NCBI RefSeq assembly: GCF_001591645.1
Contig: NZ_BCVH01000003.1
Coordinates: 62,001 to 126,000 of the forward strand
Direction: 5' to 3'
Length of the DNA: 64,000 nucleotides
Origin: Robertmurraya korlensis NBRC 107688
GTDB lineage: Bacteria > Bacillota > Bacilli > Bacillales > Cytobacillaceae
The notes under the pieces are model-generated. The model worked only from the letters and a program-made list of their open reading frames with translations, made no database searches and had not been told where the DNA came from. The translations under genes were made by a program, and so were the position numbers. How positions within the stretch are numbered: position 1 is the first letter of the stretch; each line of letters opens with the position of its first letter. Positions 44,326-54,078 of the stretch are shown in pieces.

Positions 44326-46765
44326 GGATGTTGAATTAGTTAAGGTGGAAACCGACGATTTAACCTTAGTGTTAAAAGGAAAACCTTATCATGAGCGATA
44401 TGAAGGGCTTAAGCAATATCGGAGCATGGATTACCACGATGTCATGGAATTTAATGTCGAAGGAGTAAATATCCAGGCGATTAATGTCTACGACATCAAC
44501 AAACAAGAGATGGTAGATCCCGTAAATCTACGTCCTATCTTTTTCGAAAATGGTGTGTACCAGCTAGTCGTTTGGTCGAAAACTGGCCAGGAACTAACCT
44601 TCTATCATGAGCATCCTTTATTAAGGCAAGCTGTCTCAGCAATGGAGTTTGGAACACAGTCTGTACTAATGGGGAACCTGCAATTCCAGAATGAAGTGGG
44701 ATTTACAACCTTTCAGATTTTACAGGATAAGAAAAAACTATTAGAGGTTACACTAGAGATTTTTCCATCGAAGCTTGATTACAAAAATGACTATAAGAAA
44801 CTTCTTGAGGAAGTAAATGACGAGATATATAATCTGGCCTATCATTTCATTCGAAAAACGTATTTAGGAGCTTCGGTTAAACTGGAAGGCAGACCATCCA
44901 GAGCGGAGTTTTACCGATTAATCTCTGGACATTTCCGTCAGTTTACACAAGCCATTGCGCGCATTGAACATCAGCCACATCATACACTACATAAAACCTA
45001 TGAAAAGGCTAGAGGAGATCAACTAAAGAAAATTGATAGTACCAGTAGAGCATACTTGCGAAAGAGGTCCAACTTGTTTGTTGAGGTTGAAAAAGGGATA
45101 CCTATTAATAGCAAGAACATAATGCCTTATGAGGGATTAAAGAGTAAAAAAGAGTTAACTTACGATACACTGGAAAATCGATACGTCAAATGGATGATGG
45201 GGAGATTGGTTCATAAGCTAGTTGATTTATTAGAAACTGTCCATAAGATGAACAAATATATGGTAGAACCCGATCCAGATCTGATTGACCGAATAAACAA
45301 GATGATTAAGCTGCTCCAAAATAAAACCAATGATCATTTTTGGTCAAGAATCGGAAAGTTGGACCGATCCGTCATGAGTCTCGTGTTACAAATGGCACCA
45401 GGCTATAGAGACGCGTTTCAAATATTCTTAACGGTGTCAAAGGGACTTGCCCTTCAAGGAAAGCTGTACCAAATGTCAGTAAAAGATGTAGCAACTCTGT
45501 ACGAGTATTGGACCTTCCTTAAGCTTGGACAGATACTGGGACGAAAATATACTCTCGTAAGTCAGGATATTATTCAGGTGAATAGAGAAGGATTATTTGT
45601 TAATTTGGAAGCAAATCGAATGGCTAAACGTGTGTTTAAGCATCCGATTACAAATGAAGAGATCGTGTTAACTTATCAAAAGTACGAGGCGAAACTCCCT
45701 ACCATTCCACAAAAGCCTGACACGATGTTGAGTATTGAGAAAAAGGGGAAAGACTATACATTTAATTATATCTTTGATGCCAAGTACCGTATCGACTATG
45801 CGCAAGAGGGTAGCTTCTATAAAAACCGATACAAAACCCCTGGTCCTATGGAAGATGATATTTACACGATGCATAGATATCGAGATTCAATTGTTGCTGA
45901 GAATAACGGTCCGTATGAAAGAACGGCTTTTGGAGCGTATGTTCTATTTCCGTGGTTTGATGAACACACCTATCAAAATCATCATTTTTATCAGAGTATA
46001 AACAAGGTAAACATCGGTGGTCTACCTTTTCTACCAAACGCGACGGTTTTAGTTGAGCAATTTGTAGAATGGCTAATTAATAAAAGTCCTGAAGAGATTC
46101 AAAAGGAAGGAATCTTGCCAAGAGGTACGTTAGAGGAATGGAAATCTAGTCTAGACGAATTGGTATTAGTTGGACTTGTTTCAAATGGTGAGGATTATCT
46201 CCGTTTTATTAAAGAAGGATACTATTCTATGCCGGCTAACAAATTGAAGAAGGGCTGGCAGGAAGCAAAATATGTTGCGTTATATGTTAAGAGCGGAATT
46301 GAGCAGCAGGAAAATGGAATCAAATACTACGGGAAAATAGAAAAAGTTACAGTAGCTATATTTGATGGCTTGGAATGTATAAACTTTAGGTTACAAAATT
46401 GGATTACTTTAAAAAACTTGATTAAACCAGTTGGGTACGGGATTTCTAATTATATGTTAACTACCTTACATAGTTTAAACGAATCGACTGAACTACCGGA
46501 ATTATTTATGAAGTCTACTGAGGAAATGATTGTTTGGCGAATGTTGAGAAGAGTGTCTGATAAAATAGTTCTGAATTTAGATAATGATAATGTGGATCAT
46601 GCAAACCGAGTAACTAAATATAAAATAAATGCTATTACAGTAAGCTTAGATAGGATAGAGCAAAGTATTAAATTTAATAGCGATACTAATGAATTTGAAG
46701 TTTCTAAATATGAATTACTACAGAACCCTAGTAGAGTATTTAAAATGCTAAATAGATTATTTTAA
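44297..46765 (+). CDS. McrC-like nuclease, DUF2357/DUF524 type
   Basis: An 822-aa protein with a DUF2357-like N-terminus and a PD-(D/E)xK nuclease core: the PD is in QKPDTMLSI (about residue 474) and D-x-K in FIFDAKYRID (about 494). It is the cleaving subunit of a two-gene McrBC-like system that probably cuts modified foreign DNA. A C-terminal region of about 200 residues follows the nuclease (YVALYVKSG onward) and is not seen in short McrC proteins. The start overlaps mcrB by 29 nt. Confidence 0.85.
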   Translation: MVSLPSGSREDVELVKVETDDLTLVLKGKPYHERYEGLKQYRSMDYHDVMEFNVEGVNIQAINVYDINKQEMVDPVNLRPIFFENGVYQLVVWSKTGQELTFYHEHPLLRQAVSAMEFGTQSVLMGNLQFQNEVGFTTFQILQDKKKLLEVTLEIFPSKLDYKNDYKKLLEEVNDEIYNLAYHFIRKTYLGASVKLEGRPSRAEFYRLISGHFRQFTQAIARIEHQPHHTLHKTYEKARGDQLKKIDSTSRAYLRKRSNLFVEVEKGIPINSKNIMPYEGLKSKKELTYDTLENRYVKWMMGRLVHKLVDLLETVHKMNKYMVEPDPDLIDRINKMIKLLQNKTNDHFWSRIGKLDRSVMSLVLQMAPGYRDAFQIFLTVSKGLALQGKLYQMSVKDVATLYEYWTFLKLGQILGRKYTLVSQDIIQVNREGLFVNLEANRMAKRVFKHPITNEEIVLTYQKYEAKLPTIPQKPDTMLSIEKKGKDYTFNYIFDAKYRIDYAQEGSFYKNRYKTPGPMEDDIYTMHRYRDSIVAENNGPYERTAFGAYVLFPWFDEHTYQNHHFYQSINKVNIGGLPFLPNATVLVEQFVEWLINKSPEEIQKEGILPRGTLEEWKSSLDELVLVGLVSNGEDYLRFIKEGYYSMPANKLKKGWQEAKYVALYVKSGIEQQENGIKYYGKIEKVTVAIFDGLECINFRLQNWITLKNLIKPVGYGISNYMLTTLHSLNESTELPELFMKSTEEMIVWRMLRRVSDKIVLNLDNDNVDHANRVTKYKINAITVSLDRIEQSIKFNSDTNEFEVSKYELLQNPSRVFKMLNRLF

Positions 46766-46789
46766 ATTGAGAGTGTAAAAATATGTGTA

Positions 46790-46821
46790 AAAGCCACTTT
46801 AATAGTTAGAGTAGCTTTTTT
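46790..46821 (+). terminator. Likely terminator after the McrC-like gene
   Basis: AAAGCCACT and AGTAGCTTT pair with one mismatch, followed by TTTTT. Confidence 0.6.
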
Positions 46822-47218
46822 GTATGCTAAACATATGAAGATAATCTATACAAATATGATAAGTGGTAAAGTGAAGGAGAAGGAATATAAAAGAGGAATT
46901 GATGTTCAAACAAAAATCGTAAAAAGTTTTTAGAAGAACTAAATGAATTTGAAAGTAAAATACCATAGTTGAAAAAGATGGAACAATTAGGAGAAATTAT
47001 TTTGTTTAAAACTATTTATACACTACCCCAACCTATCTATTTATTGGGTTGGGGTAGTGTATAATTATAATGAGCAAAATTTTATATACATCATTAAAAT
47101 TATTGTCTAGGTTTTAAATATTTTTCTTTACAAACGGTACTCCATAATTTGTCACTACAACCGCTTATGTATTTTAGTCCAATGTCTTTTTACTTGCTTT
47201 CGGATTAAGCTCTTAATT
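46822..47218. other. Gap with a small decayed frame and a strong terminator
   Basis: Pieces such as EELNEFESKIP followed, one frame over, by VEKDGTIRRNYF suggest a short decayed gene at about 46855-47005. A perfect 14-bp stem (ACACTACCCCAACC and its complement) at 47023-47064 is a bidirectional terminator between the McrC-like gene and the reverse transcriptase. Confidence 0.45.
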
Positions 47219-48527
47219 TTAAGTTTTGACATTTTTTTGTGAGCACGCACGGTATGCATAGGTAATGAAGTTACCTCTATTCTTATAATTGAAACCAAGA
47301 TGATTATAAATATTATATAAATCTTTTCTTGGGCTTTTTCGTTTTGTTGCTAATCCAACTCGCTTCATAGATGAAGCTTTCCGATATGCACGACAATAAA
47401 ACTTAAACAGGCTCTTTACTCTAACGCGTACTACCTGTCCATCTGTCACAAACCCTAAATAGTCTAAGGAGCTATTATTACCTGTTTCGTCATAGATTTT
47501 ACCGTTTGAGAAATTATTAATTTCTGTCTTTCCCTCTTGAATCTTTAATCCTGCTGATTCATAACTATGTATTATTTTAAAAACATCACTCTTCATTTCT
47601 TCTAGTAAATCGGAAAAAATCGTCTCAGTTGGTATTATTAATATCATATCATCACAATATCTACGATAAAGGGCGTTGTGTGAATCAGCCCATGCCTTAA
47701 TTTGTTGATCAAAATGAATTAAATGGACATTGGAACAAACGGCACTCATACCAGAACCTTGCGGGATACCATAAGCTTTTTATTTTTATAAAGGTTTTGC
47801 TTTTTGAAATCTCGAAACTCAGATGGTTCCATTATTTTAGATAGTAGCTTTCTATTATTTAATAGTTCTTTGAGTTTCTTGACACCATGTTGTTCCTTTA
47901 AGTATTTATCTATATTTGACTTATGGACGTACGTAAACTGTGTGAGATTTTTGTAGACTTTATACCAGTCATTTGGAGTTCATCGACTCCAAGAACCGTT
48001 TTTAAATTATTTTTAAGTGTGAAATGATTGATATGGTCAAAAAACTTTGTAAAGTCTATTGAGATAATAACAGCTTGTTTTTGTGATAAAAGAAATTAGG
48101 ATACTTCGTGTGCAAAATCTATATTATTTTTTCCAGACTTGTTATTTCGATATGCTAATGCAATTTCATCAATTCCTTTTTTGGGGCATATCGGTTATAT
48201 GCAGCGTTTAATAGATCTCCATAATATTTATATATAAATCTATCTTTATGAGTAGCATAAAAAATCTGGCGTTCTCTTTTCTTTGGGTCAGAGGAAGTGT
48301 TTTATCATTCGAAACTGTACATATTAGTTATAGGTGATATTAAAATGAATGGAGGGTAAAGAAGCATACGATTCTACCCAACTAGGGTCTATAATGTTAC
48401 TTTTTACATGGTTAATATATACTAGGGAATCAAAGTGTAAGTAGTATTTAGTTTCATATTTTGACCAGTCAACCTCAGAAGAGCTAGGGAGTTTACGTAA
48501 TTGTTGTGACCTATTACTCTGTTTCAA
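47219..48527 (-). pseudogene. Antiviral-type reverse transcriptase (DRT/UG group), frameshifted
   Basis: Joined across frames, the minus strand encodes an RT of about 430 codons: start MKQSNRSQQLRKLPSSSEVD, then RERQIFYATHKDRFIYKYYG, motif A IDFTKFFDHI, motif B GIPQGSGMSA, motif C YRRYCDDMILII, and thumb LDYLGFVTDGQVVRVR. The style matches UG/Abi-type defence RTs, not retrons or group II introns. At least five single-base losses interrupt it, near 48320, 48175, 48105, 47975 and 47770. The intact C-terminal frame is 47219-47749. The start is TTG at 48527 behind TAGGAGG. Confidence 0.8.
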
Positions 48528-48534
48528 GACAGAA

Positions 48535-48797
48535 AACCTCCTAGCATACCTTTTTGGGATTCAAAAAAAATTCGAATTGCCCGTTGACCACTGGTTCATT
48601 AAACGATTCAATTATAATATAACTAAGGAGTCAATTATAACCGTGATAAGTTTAGGAGACCTCTCAGAGGTGCAAATGTTGATTACACTCGTGGAAGTTG
48701 TTTGGTTACTTGTCGAAGTCTTGAAGCTCATAAAGTTTGACAAGTTGAAACTTATCTCTCTTGCAACCAATTTTACAAGACGCCTTCATTTCTGAAT
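48535..48797 (-). ncRNA. Putative structured leader RNA of the reverse transcriptase
   Basis: A minus-strand promoter (TATAAT at 48805-48810 read in reverse, with a TTTAAA-like -35 at 17 bp) would start an RNA of about 260 nt ending at the RT gene. A 9-bp stem (48645-48653 with 48748-48756) encloses two hairpins: ACCTCT/AGAGGT at 48659-48671 and ACTTGTC/GACAAGT at 48708-48745. DRT2 systems carry an essential ncRNA at this place, of similar length. Expression is unproven. Confidence 0.5.
48577..48795 (+). other. Open frame antisense to the RT leader RNA
   Basis: A 72-codon open frame on the plus strand spans the whole structured region. The part from 48640 to 48760 reads ISLGDLSEVQMLITLVEV then VWLLVEVLKLIKFDKLKLI, an amphipathic helix pattern unlike random AT-rich sequence. 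It has a weak TTG start only. It may correspond to the repeat-encoded helical protein of DRT2-like systems (neo), or be chance. Confidence 0.35.
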
Positions 48798-48827
48798 CTT
48801 TTCCATTATAAGACAGTTATCTTTATA

Positions 48828-49192
48828 TTTAAATAATATCTACATATTTTTCACTTTTTATTGTTTTTGTGCTCCTTTTCTAATGCTAACAGGATATGCA
48901 GTGTAGTGTACATTTCCTTACCATATACAGCGAAGAATAAATTGTGTTGCAAATTCTCTCGTACAGAGGACTACAGGTATAGAGCTTTTTACCTAAATTA
49001 ATTTTTTCCACATCTATTAAGATCTACTTTAATTCAATCACATCTACTTTACCTTCTTGTAATTAATTATCCTAGTTATAAATTCACAATTTTATACAAA
49101 ATTCGTGTTTCCTTTACAAAATTAAATTAATAGAATAAGAAGTGTAGATTTTTTAAATTAATAAAATCATCCTCAGGTATTGAATAATTAAA
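48828..49192. other. AT-rich gap, no gene seen
   Basis: Sequence between the RT leader and the broken membrane gene; no coding pattern or strong hairpin was found. Confidence 0.3.
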
Positions 49193-49252
49193 ATGACAAC
49201 CTTATACCAATGTATTTGCTATTATCAAATTAAAGGAAGAGAAGAGGATTCA

Positions 49253-49979
49253 ATGTTTATTTATCAACTATTGAAAGAATATAGAAAACGTTTTGGTTTT
49301 AAAACAGTACTAATTCGTAATATAAGGACTAATAAATTGATTTTATTATGGTTGTTTATCAGTCAGTCTGTGTTTTCCTATTCTAATAGGTTATCTTTTT
49401 TTCATAAAGATGTTAAGTTTTATGATCTTAGCTATATTAGTTTATTTAACTGTTCTCTTCTTCGGAGGTGAACAACATAAGAGGAAGATGATAAAAGCAA
49501 GGCCATTCAATTCACTTGGATTTGATGTGCAACCATTCAAACAAATGCTTTATGAAAAGTATGGAATAGTAACAGAGGAACAACTGTTAAGATTGGATGA
49601 AATAATAAAAAGGGAGTTATCATTAAATGAATACTATCGGAAATATCCACTATCAGAAATGATTAAACAACTAATTGTAGCGATTTTAACTACAGGATTA
49701 TTATCATATGCATTTATTGAGATAAGGTATGGAAATCAAGAGTCTGCATCTAACTTAATAGCAGTTTATCTTACATGCATAGCAATAATAGCTATGATAG
49801 GTGGATTTCTAAAACAATGTAAAGACTTTGGTTCAACTTCAAGTTTAAATGACATATCTTACATGATTCAAATTGTTCTATTAGAAGAATCAATTCAAAA
49901 GGAACAGCCTGAAACAACTAATAAAAATAATATTGAACACGACTACTTACTGCCTAGAAGAAAGTTGAGATATAAATAA
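49253..49979 (+). pseudogene. Membrane protein split by a frameshift
   Basis: The ATG at 49253 (behind GGAAGAGAAGAGG) starts MFIYQLLKEYRKRFGFKTVL and runs into a hydrophobic helix, but loses its sense around 49360. The next frame reads SLCFPILIGYLFF and continues to 49979 with further helices and the tail LPRRKLRYK. One base change between 49340 and 49400 would join them into about 240 aa. Alternatively, translation starts at ATG 49410 to give a complete 189-aa protein. No family recognised. Confidence 0.5.
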
Positions 49980-50058
49980 GTCTCAAAAGTAAGGTAACTA
50001 TTTTCGAGGCTGATATATCCAAATATTAGCTTATCTCTTTGATAGGATGTGATAAAGT

Positions 50059-50820
50059 TTGAACATAAACATGATAATAAAATGGATGAATGCTAATGGA
50101 GGGATAATATCAGTAATAGGTATAGTTGTAAGTATTCTTGCAGTATTTATTTCGTATTATTTAGGTAAGCTTTCAGTAAAGAAAAAAACACAACAAACAA
50201 ATAAGGACCTAAAAGATATCCTAGCTATTGAAATAATGGCAAATTTAGATTTTTTAACCTCAATTAAAAGAGTTCATGATTTGAACATGAAATCAGACAA
50301 TAACTTTCAAGTACCTACTAGAGCTCCTAGAATACCAGTAATTGAAAATCTTTATAAGTACGAACAAATATCCTCACTTGACAAAGAAGAAAAATATTAC
50401 TTTAGTAATATTTTTGGAAAGCTAACTAAATTTAACACAGAATATTATATTTATAGGGACTACTCGTATAAAGGTCTTATTACTAATAATTTTGATTATG
50501 AACAAATTAGCACGCCAATGATGAACACCTTTGATTCACTAATGGAAATCATGATGTTGCTTTGGGCTAGAATTGTTCAAGAAGTAGGTCATGAATCTAT
50601 ACATTCAATGATTCGTTCACTTAATAAATCTATTAACGATTTTAAAAGAAAAGGTAAAAGTATAATGGTTACTTATGATATAAACAATGTAAAGAGTCGA
50701 TATAGTTGTGATTACAATCAACTAGAAGTAATCTTATGTTGGGTTTGCAAAGATACGAGTAATGATGAAGGTAAAATTATAATAAATGTACAAGAACACA
50801 TTCCTAAAGAAGGTATATGA
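50059..50820 (+). CDS. Membrane-anchored protein of unknown function
   Basis: A 253-aa protein. One N-terminal helix (residues 14-36) is followed by a basic stretch and a cytoplasmic, mainly helical domain with many Tyr and Asn. The start is TTG at 50059 after GGATGTGA. Low GC and AT-rich codons match the other genes of this island. It lies just before the DUF262 gene. An effector or sensor role in defence is possible from position alone. Confidence 0.6.
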   Translation: MNINMIIKWMNANGGIISVIGIVVSILAVFISYYLGKLSVKKKTQQTNKDLKDILAIEIMANLDFLTSIKRVHDLNMKSDNNFQVPTRAPRIPVIENLYKYEQISSLDKEEKYYFSNIFGKLTKFNTEYYIYRDYSYKGLITNNFDYEQISTPMMNTFDSLMEIMMLLWARIVQEVGHESIHSMIRSLNKSINDFKRKGKSIMVTYDINNVKSRYSCDYNQLEVILCWVCKDTSNDEGKIIINVQEHIPKEGI

Positions 50821-50873
50821 AAACTAGATTACTTAATAGAGCTAGTTTTATATTTAATTCTCCAATCTTATAG

Positions 50874-51035
50874 GTGACAGAGGGACCATCATTTAAGGAA
50901 ATAAAACCTAGCCGGATCTTTTTAGAGATTCCGGATTTTTTGGTGGTAGTTAGTCTCAACATTACTATTACTGTTCTAGTTATATGTTTAGTTACATTTG
51001 AATATAAATATAAGTTGTGCAAAGAAAAACTATAA
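50874..51035 (+). CDS. Possible small single-helix membrane protein
   Basis: A 53-codon frame from GTG 50874. It has a polar start (TEGPSFKEIKPSR), one hydrophobic helix, and a basic tail (EYKYKLCKEKL). No good ribosome binding site precedes the GTG. It may be a real small membrane protein or the end of a decayed gene. Confidence 0.3.
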   Translation: MTEGPSFKEIKPSRIFLEIPDFLVVVSLNITITVLVICLVTFEYKYKLCKEKL

Positions 51036-51089
51036 CAGCTTATACACTATGAAGTTTGATAATATAAAATTTATAGAGGAGGGATTATC

Positions 51090-52910
51090 ATGGGGAGCAC
51101 GTTTAAATCCAATGATACACCAGTTTCTGAAATATTACGTTCTATAGAAAAAGGTATAATTCAATTACCTGATTTCCAACGAGGTTGGGTATGGGATGAT
51201 AATCGAATTAAAGCTCTAATAGCGAGTATCACAAATTCATACCCAGTTGGAGCATTAATGTTCTTGGAATATAGTGAAGGCGGAAATGTTCGTTTTAAAT
51301 ATCGTCCTTTTACTGGTGCAACTGCTATACATAATCCTGAAGTATTAGTTCTTGATGGACAACAAAGAATGACATCTATCTTTAATGCATTGTTCTCTAG
51401 ACAGGCGGTCTTGACGAGAACAGATAAAAATAAAGAAATAAAACGATTTTATTATTTGGACATTGAACGTTGCTTAAATAGTACAACTGATCGTGTCGAT
51501 GCAATTATCTCAGTACCTGAGGATAAGTTTGTACGTTCAAATTTCGGAAGAGACATTGAGCTTGATTTAAGTACTAGAGAAAATGAATGCAAAAACAATA
51601 TGTTCCCTCTAAATATTGTGTATGATCCTATTGAAGCTCAAATGTGGATGAATGAATATCAAAAATACTACAATTACGATCCTGTTATTTTAGCAAAGTA
51701 TGCGCAATTTTTTGCAGATATTTTGGTACCTATTCAAAGTTATAAAGTTCCGGTTATCACTTTGAGCAAAGAAACCCCTAAGGAAGCAGTTTGCCAAGTA
51801 TTTGAAAATGTGAATACTGGTGGAGTCTCCTTAACTGTGTTCGAGCTAATAACAGCAACCTTTGCTGCAGATAATTTTGAATTAAGAAAAGACTGGGAGA
51901 AACGATATAAGAAATTAATAGAAAAGTCGGCCTTATCAGTCTCGAATCAAAAAGAAGCTATATTATCAGTAGTGTCGTCAACGGACTTTTTGACTGCAAT
52001 AACATTACTGCATCGATATTACGTTAAAATAAATGGTGGAGAAGCCATTAGCTGTAAGAAAAAAGATGTATTAAAACTATCTTTATCTGAGTATCAGCTC
52101 TATGCGGATGTTCTAACTGAGGGTTTTATTCAAGCAGCCAGCTTTTTAAAAGAACAACGAATATTTTCTGCAAGAGACTTGCCTTATAGTACACAGTTAA
52201 TGCCGTTGGCGGTTATATTCTCCATATTAAAAACAAGAACACAAGATAGCATCATTAAAGAGAAGATCTCAACTTGGTATTGGTGCGGAGTATTCGGTGA
52301 AATGTATGGTGGTGCTAATGAAACAAGGTATGCTAATGATGTAGGCGGAATGATAGATTGGATTAATGGTGGAAATGAACCTGATACAGTACAAAGAGCC
52401 TATTTCCAACCTACAAGGTTATTATCTCTACAAACCAGGTTAAGTGCCGCATATAAGGGTGTTATGGCATTAATTTTAAAAGAGGGATGTCTAGATTTTA
52501 TTAGTGGAAGCGCTATGGATTTTACTGTTTACTTAGATGAAAATACAGATATCCATCATATATTCCCCCGAGCTTATTGTGAAGCGAAGCAATTTAACAA
52601 AACCAAATGGAACTCAATCGTAAATAAAACGCCATTATTTGCGAGAACAAACCGAATCATAGGTGGGAATGCACCTACTGATTATTTAATGAAGATTGAA
52701 AAAAGTAATCATGTAGCACGTACTAATCTAGATCATCATATTAAAACTCATAAAATTGACGTAAATGATTTGAGAAGTGATAATTTTGATGAATTTTTTA
52801 TTAAACGTGCTAAATCATTACTAGGATTGATCAGTGAGGCAATGTCAAAATCTATTCCTAATCTTAATGGAGAAGATGTAATAGCAGGTTTTGGTGGACG
52901 GTTGGATTAA
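51090..52910 (+). CDS. DUF262/HNH protein, GmrSD-like type IV restriction enzyme
   Basis: A 606-aa protein. The N-terminal DUF262 domain has LPDFQRGWVWDD (about residue 25) and the ATP/NTP-binding DGQQRMTS (about 90), as in GmrS and DNA phosphorothioation-linked enzymes. The C-terminal part has an HNH motif (DIHHIFPRAY, about residue 488), with a later Asn in ARTNRI. Such proteins use NTP hydrolysis to cut modified (often glucosylated) phage DNA. It has its own binding site AGAGGAGGG and stands alone. Confidence 0.85.
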   Translation: MGSTFKSNDTPVSEILRSIEKGIIQLPDFQRGWVWDDNRIKALIASITNSYPVGALMFLEYSEGGNVRFKYRPFTGATAIHNPEVLVLDGQQRMTSIFNALFSRQAVLTRTDKNKEIKRFYYLDIERCLNSTTDRVDAIISVPEDKFVRSNFGRDIELDLSTRENECKNNMFPLNIVYDPIEAQMWMNEYQKYYNYDPVILAKYAQFFADILVPIQSYKVPVITLSKETPKEAVCQVFENVNTGGVSLTVFELITATFAADNFELRKDWEKRYKKLIEKSALSVSNQKEAILSVVSSTDFLTAITLLHRYYVKINGGEAISCKKKDVLKLSLSEYQLYADVLTEGFIQAASFLKEQRIFSARDLPYSTQLMPLAVIFSILKTRTQDSIIKEKISTWYWCGVFGEMYGGANETRYANDVGGMIDWINGGNEPDTVQRAYFQPTRLLSLQTRLSAAYKGVMALILKEGCLDFISGSAMDFTVYLDENTDIHHIFPRAYCEAKQFNKTKWNSIVNKTPLFARTNRIIGGNAPTDYLMKIEKSNHVARTNLDHHIKTHKIDVNDLRSDNFDEFFIKRAKSLLGLISEAMSKSIPNLNGEDVIAGFGGRLD

Positions 52911-52997
52911 TAATGATAATATACAAACATCAATAACAAATCGCCATTATTGATATTAATTCTAGGAATAGATGTCTACATATATTATTTAATTCTA

Positions 52998-53048
52998 ATG
53001 CCTGCCTCCCCCAGCGTAGTAAGCACTATCACACTGGGAGGGCAGGTT
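52998..53048. terminator. Bidirectional terminator
   Basis: CCTGCCTCCCCCAG and CTGGGAGGGCAGG pair, with T-rich flank, between convergent genes. Confidence 0.75.
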
Positions 53049-53121
53049 TCGTTTTTATGTAACCATTACACATAAGTGTTATAGGAAGTTCCTAAAATAT
53101 TATTTATAAACAGTTATATAT

Positions 53122-54078
53122 TTATTCCTTGATTTTAAGAACAATCTTCCCCTTTGTACGACCACTTTCAATGTGCTGGTGAGCCTCTACAATCTGTTCC
53201 AAAGGAAAGCACTTCTCAATAACGGGTCTTAGTTTTTCTTCCTCCACAAGATTGCATAAGAAATCTAGATCTCTATTGTTTGGTTTTGCAAAGTGAATTT
53301 TTGCTTTCTTTCCACCAATGAATGAACTTATCATTAATTGAACCGGGTGATATTTAGGGTAAAATAGATGTTCAGTAATATAAACACCATTTTCGGTTAA
53401 AGAGCGTATACAACTGAAAAATGTCCGCTTCCCAACTGCATCCAGAATAACATCGTACTTTTTTCCATTATCCGCGAAATTTTCCTTCGTATAATCAAGA
53501 ACGTAATGCGCCCCAAGTTCCTTAACCCAATCGAGATTGGGGGTACTACAAACAGCAGTCACCTCAGCCCCAAAGTATAGTGCAAGTTGAACTGCAAAGT
53601 GCCCTACACCACCTGACGCACCATATATTAAGACTTTTTGTCCTTTTTTTACCTGTGCTACATCACGTAATGCTTGTAGCGCAGTTTGACCAGCACATGG
53701 TATAGCTGCGGCTTCTTCAAAAGTTACGTTTTTAGGCTTATGACTTAGGTATATCTCACGCGAAGAGACATATTCAGAATGGGACCCGAAACAACTCCCA
53801 AAAACATGTTCACCCACTTTAAATCTATGTACGTTTTTACCGACTGCCTCAACCGTACCCGCAACATCTATACCCAGTATGAAATTTTTAGGTTTTTTTA
53901 GTCCATTATCTAACCTTGTAGGTAAATAGCCCTTTCGGTACAAATAGTCTAAAGCATTCACAGACGCGCTGTGTACACTAATCAGCAATCTATCATCATC
54001 CTTAATGTAAGGCTGTTCGACATCCTTTACCTCTATTACTTCAGGGGGACCATAGGTTGAATAAATAGCTGCTCTCAC
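53122..54078 (-). CDS. Zinc-less MDR-family quinone/alcohol oxidoreductase
   Basis: A 318-aa medium-chain NADPH-dependent reductase. YGPPEVIEV near the start and GASGGVGHFAVQLAL (nucleotide-binding) are typical of quinone oxidoreductases; catalytic zinc ligands are not evident. It reduces quinones or enals in the cytosol. The GTG at 54078 has AAAGGAGG 8 nt upstream; longer starts (54084, 54129) place that site inside the gene. It looks like ordinary metabolism between two defence segments. Confidence 0.88.
   Translation of the reverse strand: MRAAIYSTYGPPEVIEVKDVEQPYIKDDDRLLISVHSASVNALDYLYRKGYLPTRLDNGLKKPKNFILGIDVAGTVEAVGKNVHRFKVGEHVFGSCFGSHSEYVSSREIYLSHKPKNVTFEEAAAIPCAGQTALQALRDVAQVKKGQKVLIYGASGGVGHFAVQLALYFGAEVTAVCSTPNLDWVKELGAHYVLDYTKENFADNGKKYDVILDAVGKRTFFSCIRSLTENGVYITEHLFYPKYHPVQLMISSFIGGKKAKIHFAKPNNRDLDFLCNLVEEEKLRPVIEKCFPLEQIVEAHQHIESGRTKGKIVLKIKE

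Noticed and set aside
46855-47005. Small gene after the McrC-like gene
   Set aside because: The readable pieces are in two frames with an internal TAG, so it was noted only as a likely relic and not called.
48645-48756. Retron msr-msd element
   Set aside because: The 9-bp inverted repeat would fit a retron, but the RT has YCDD and an LDYLGF thumb typical of UG/Abi enzymes, and retron-type X-domain motifs were not seen. DRT-type RNA is the better reading.
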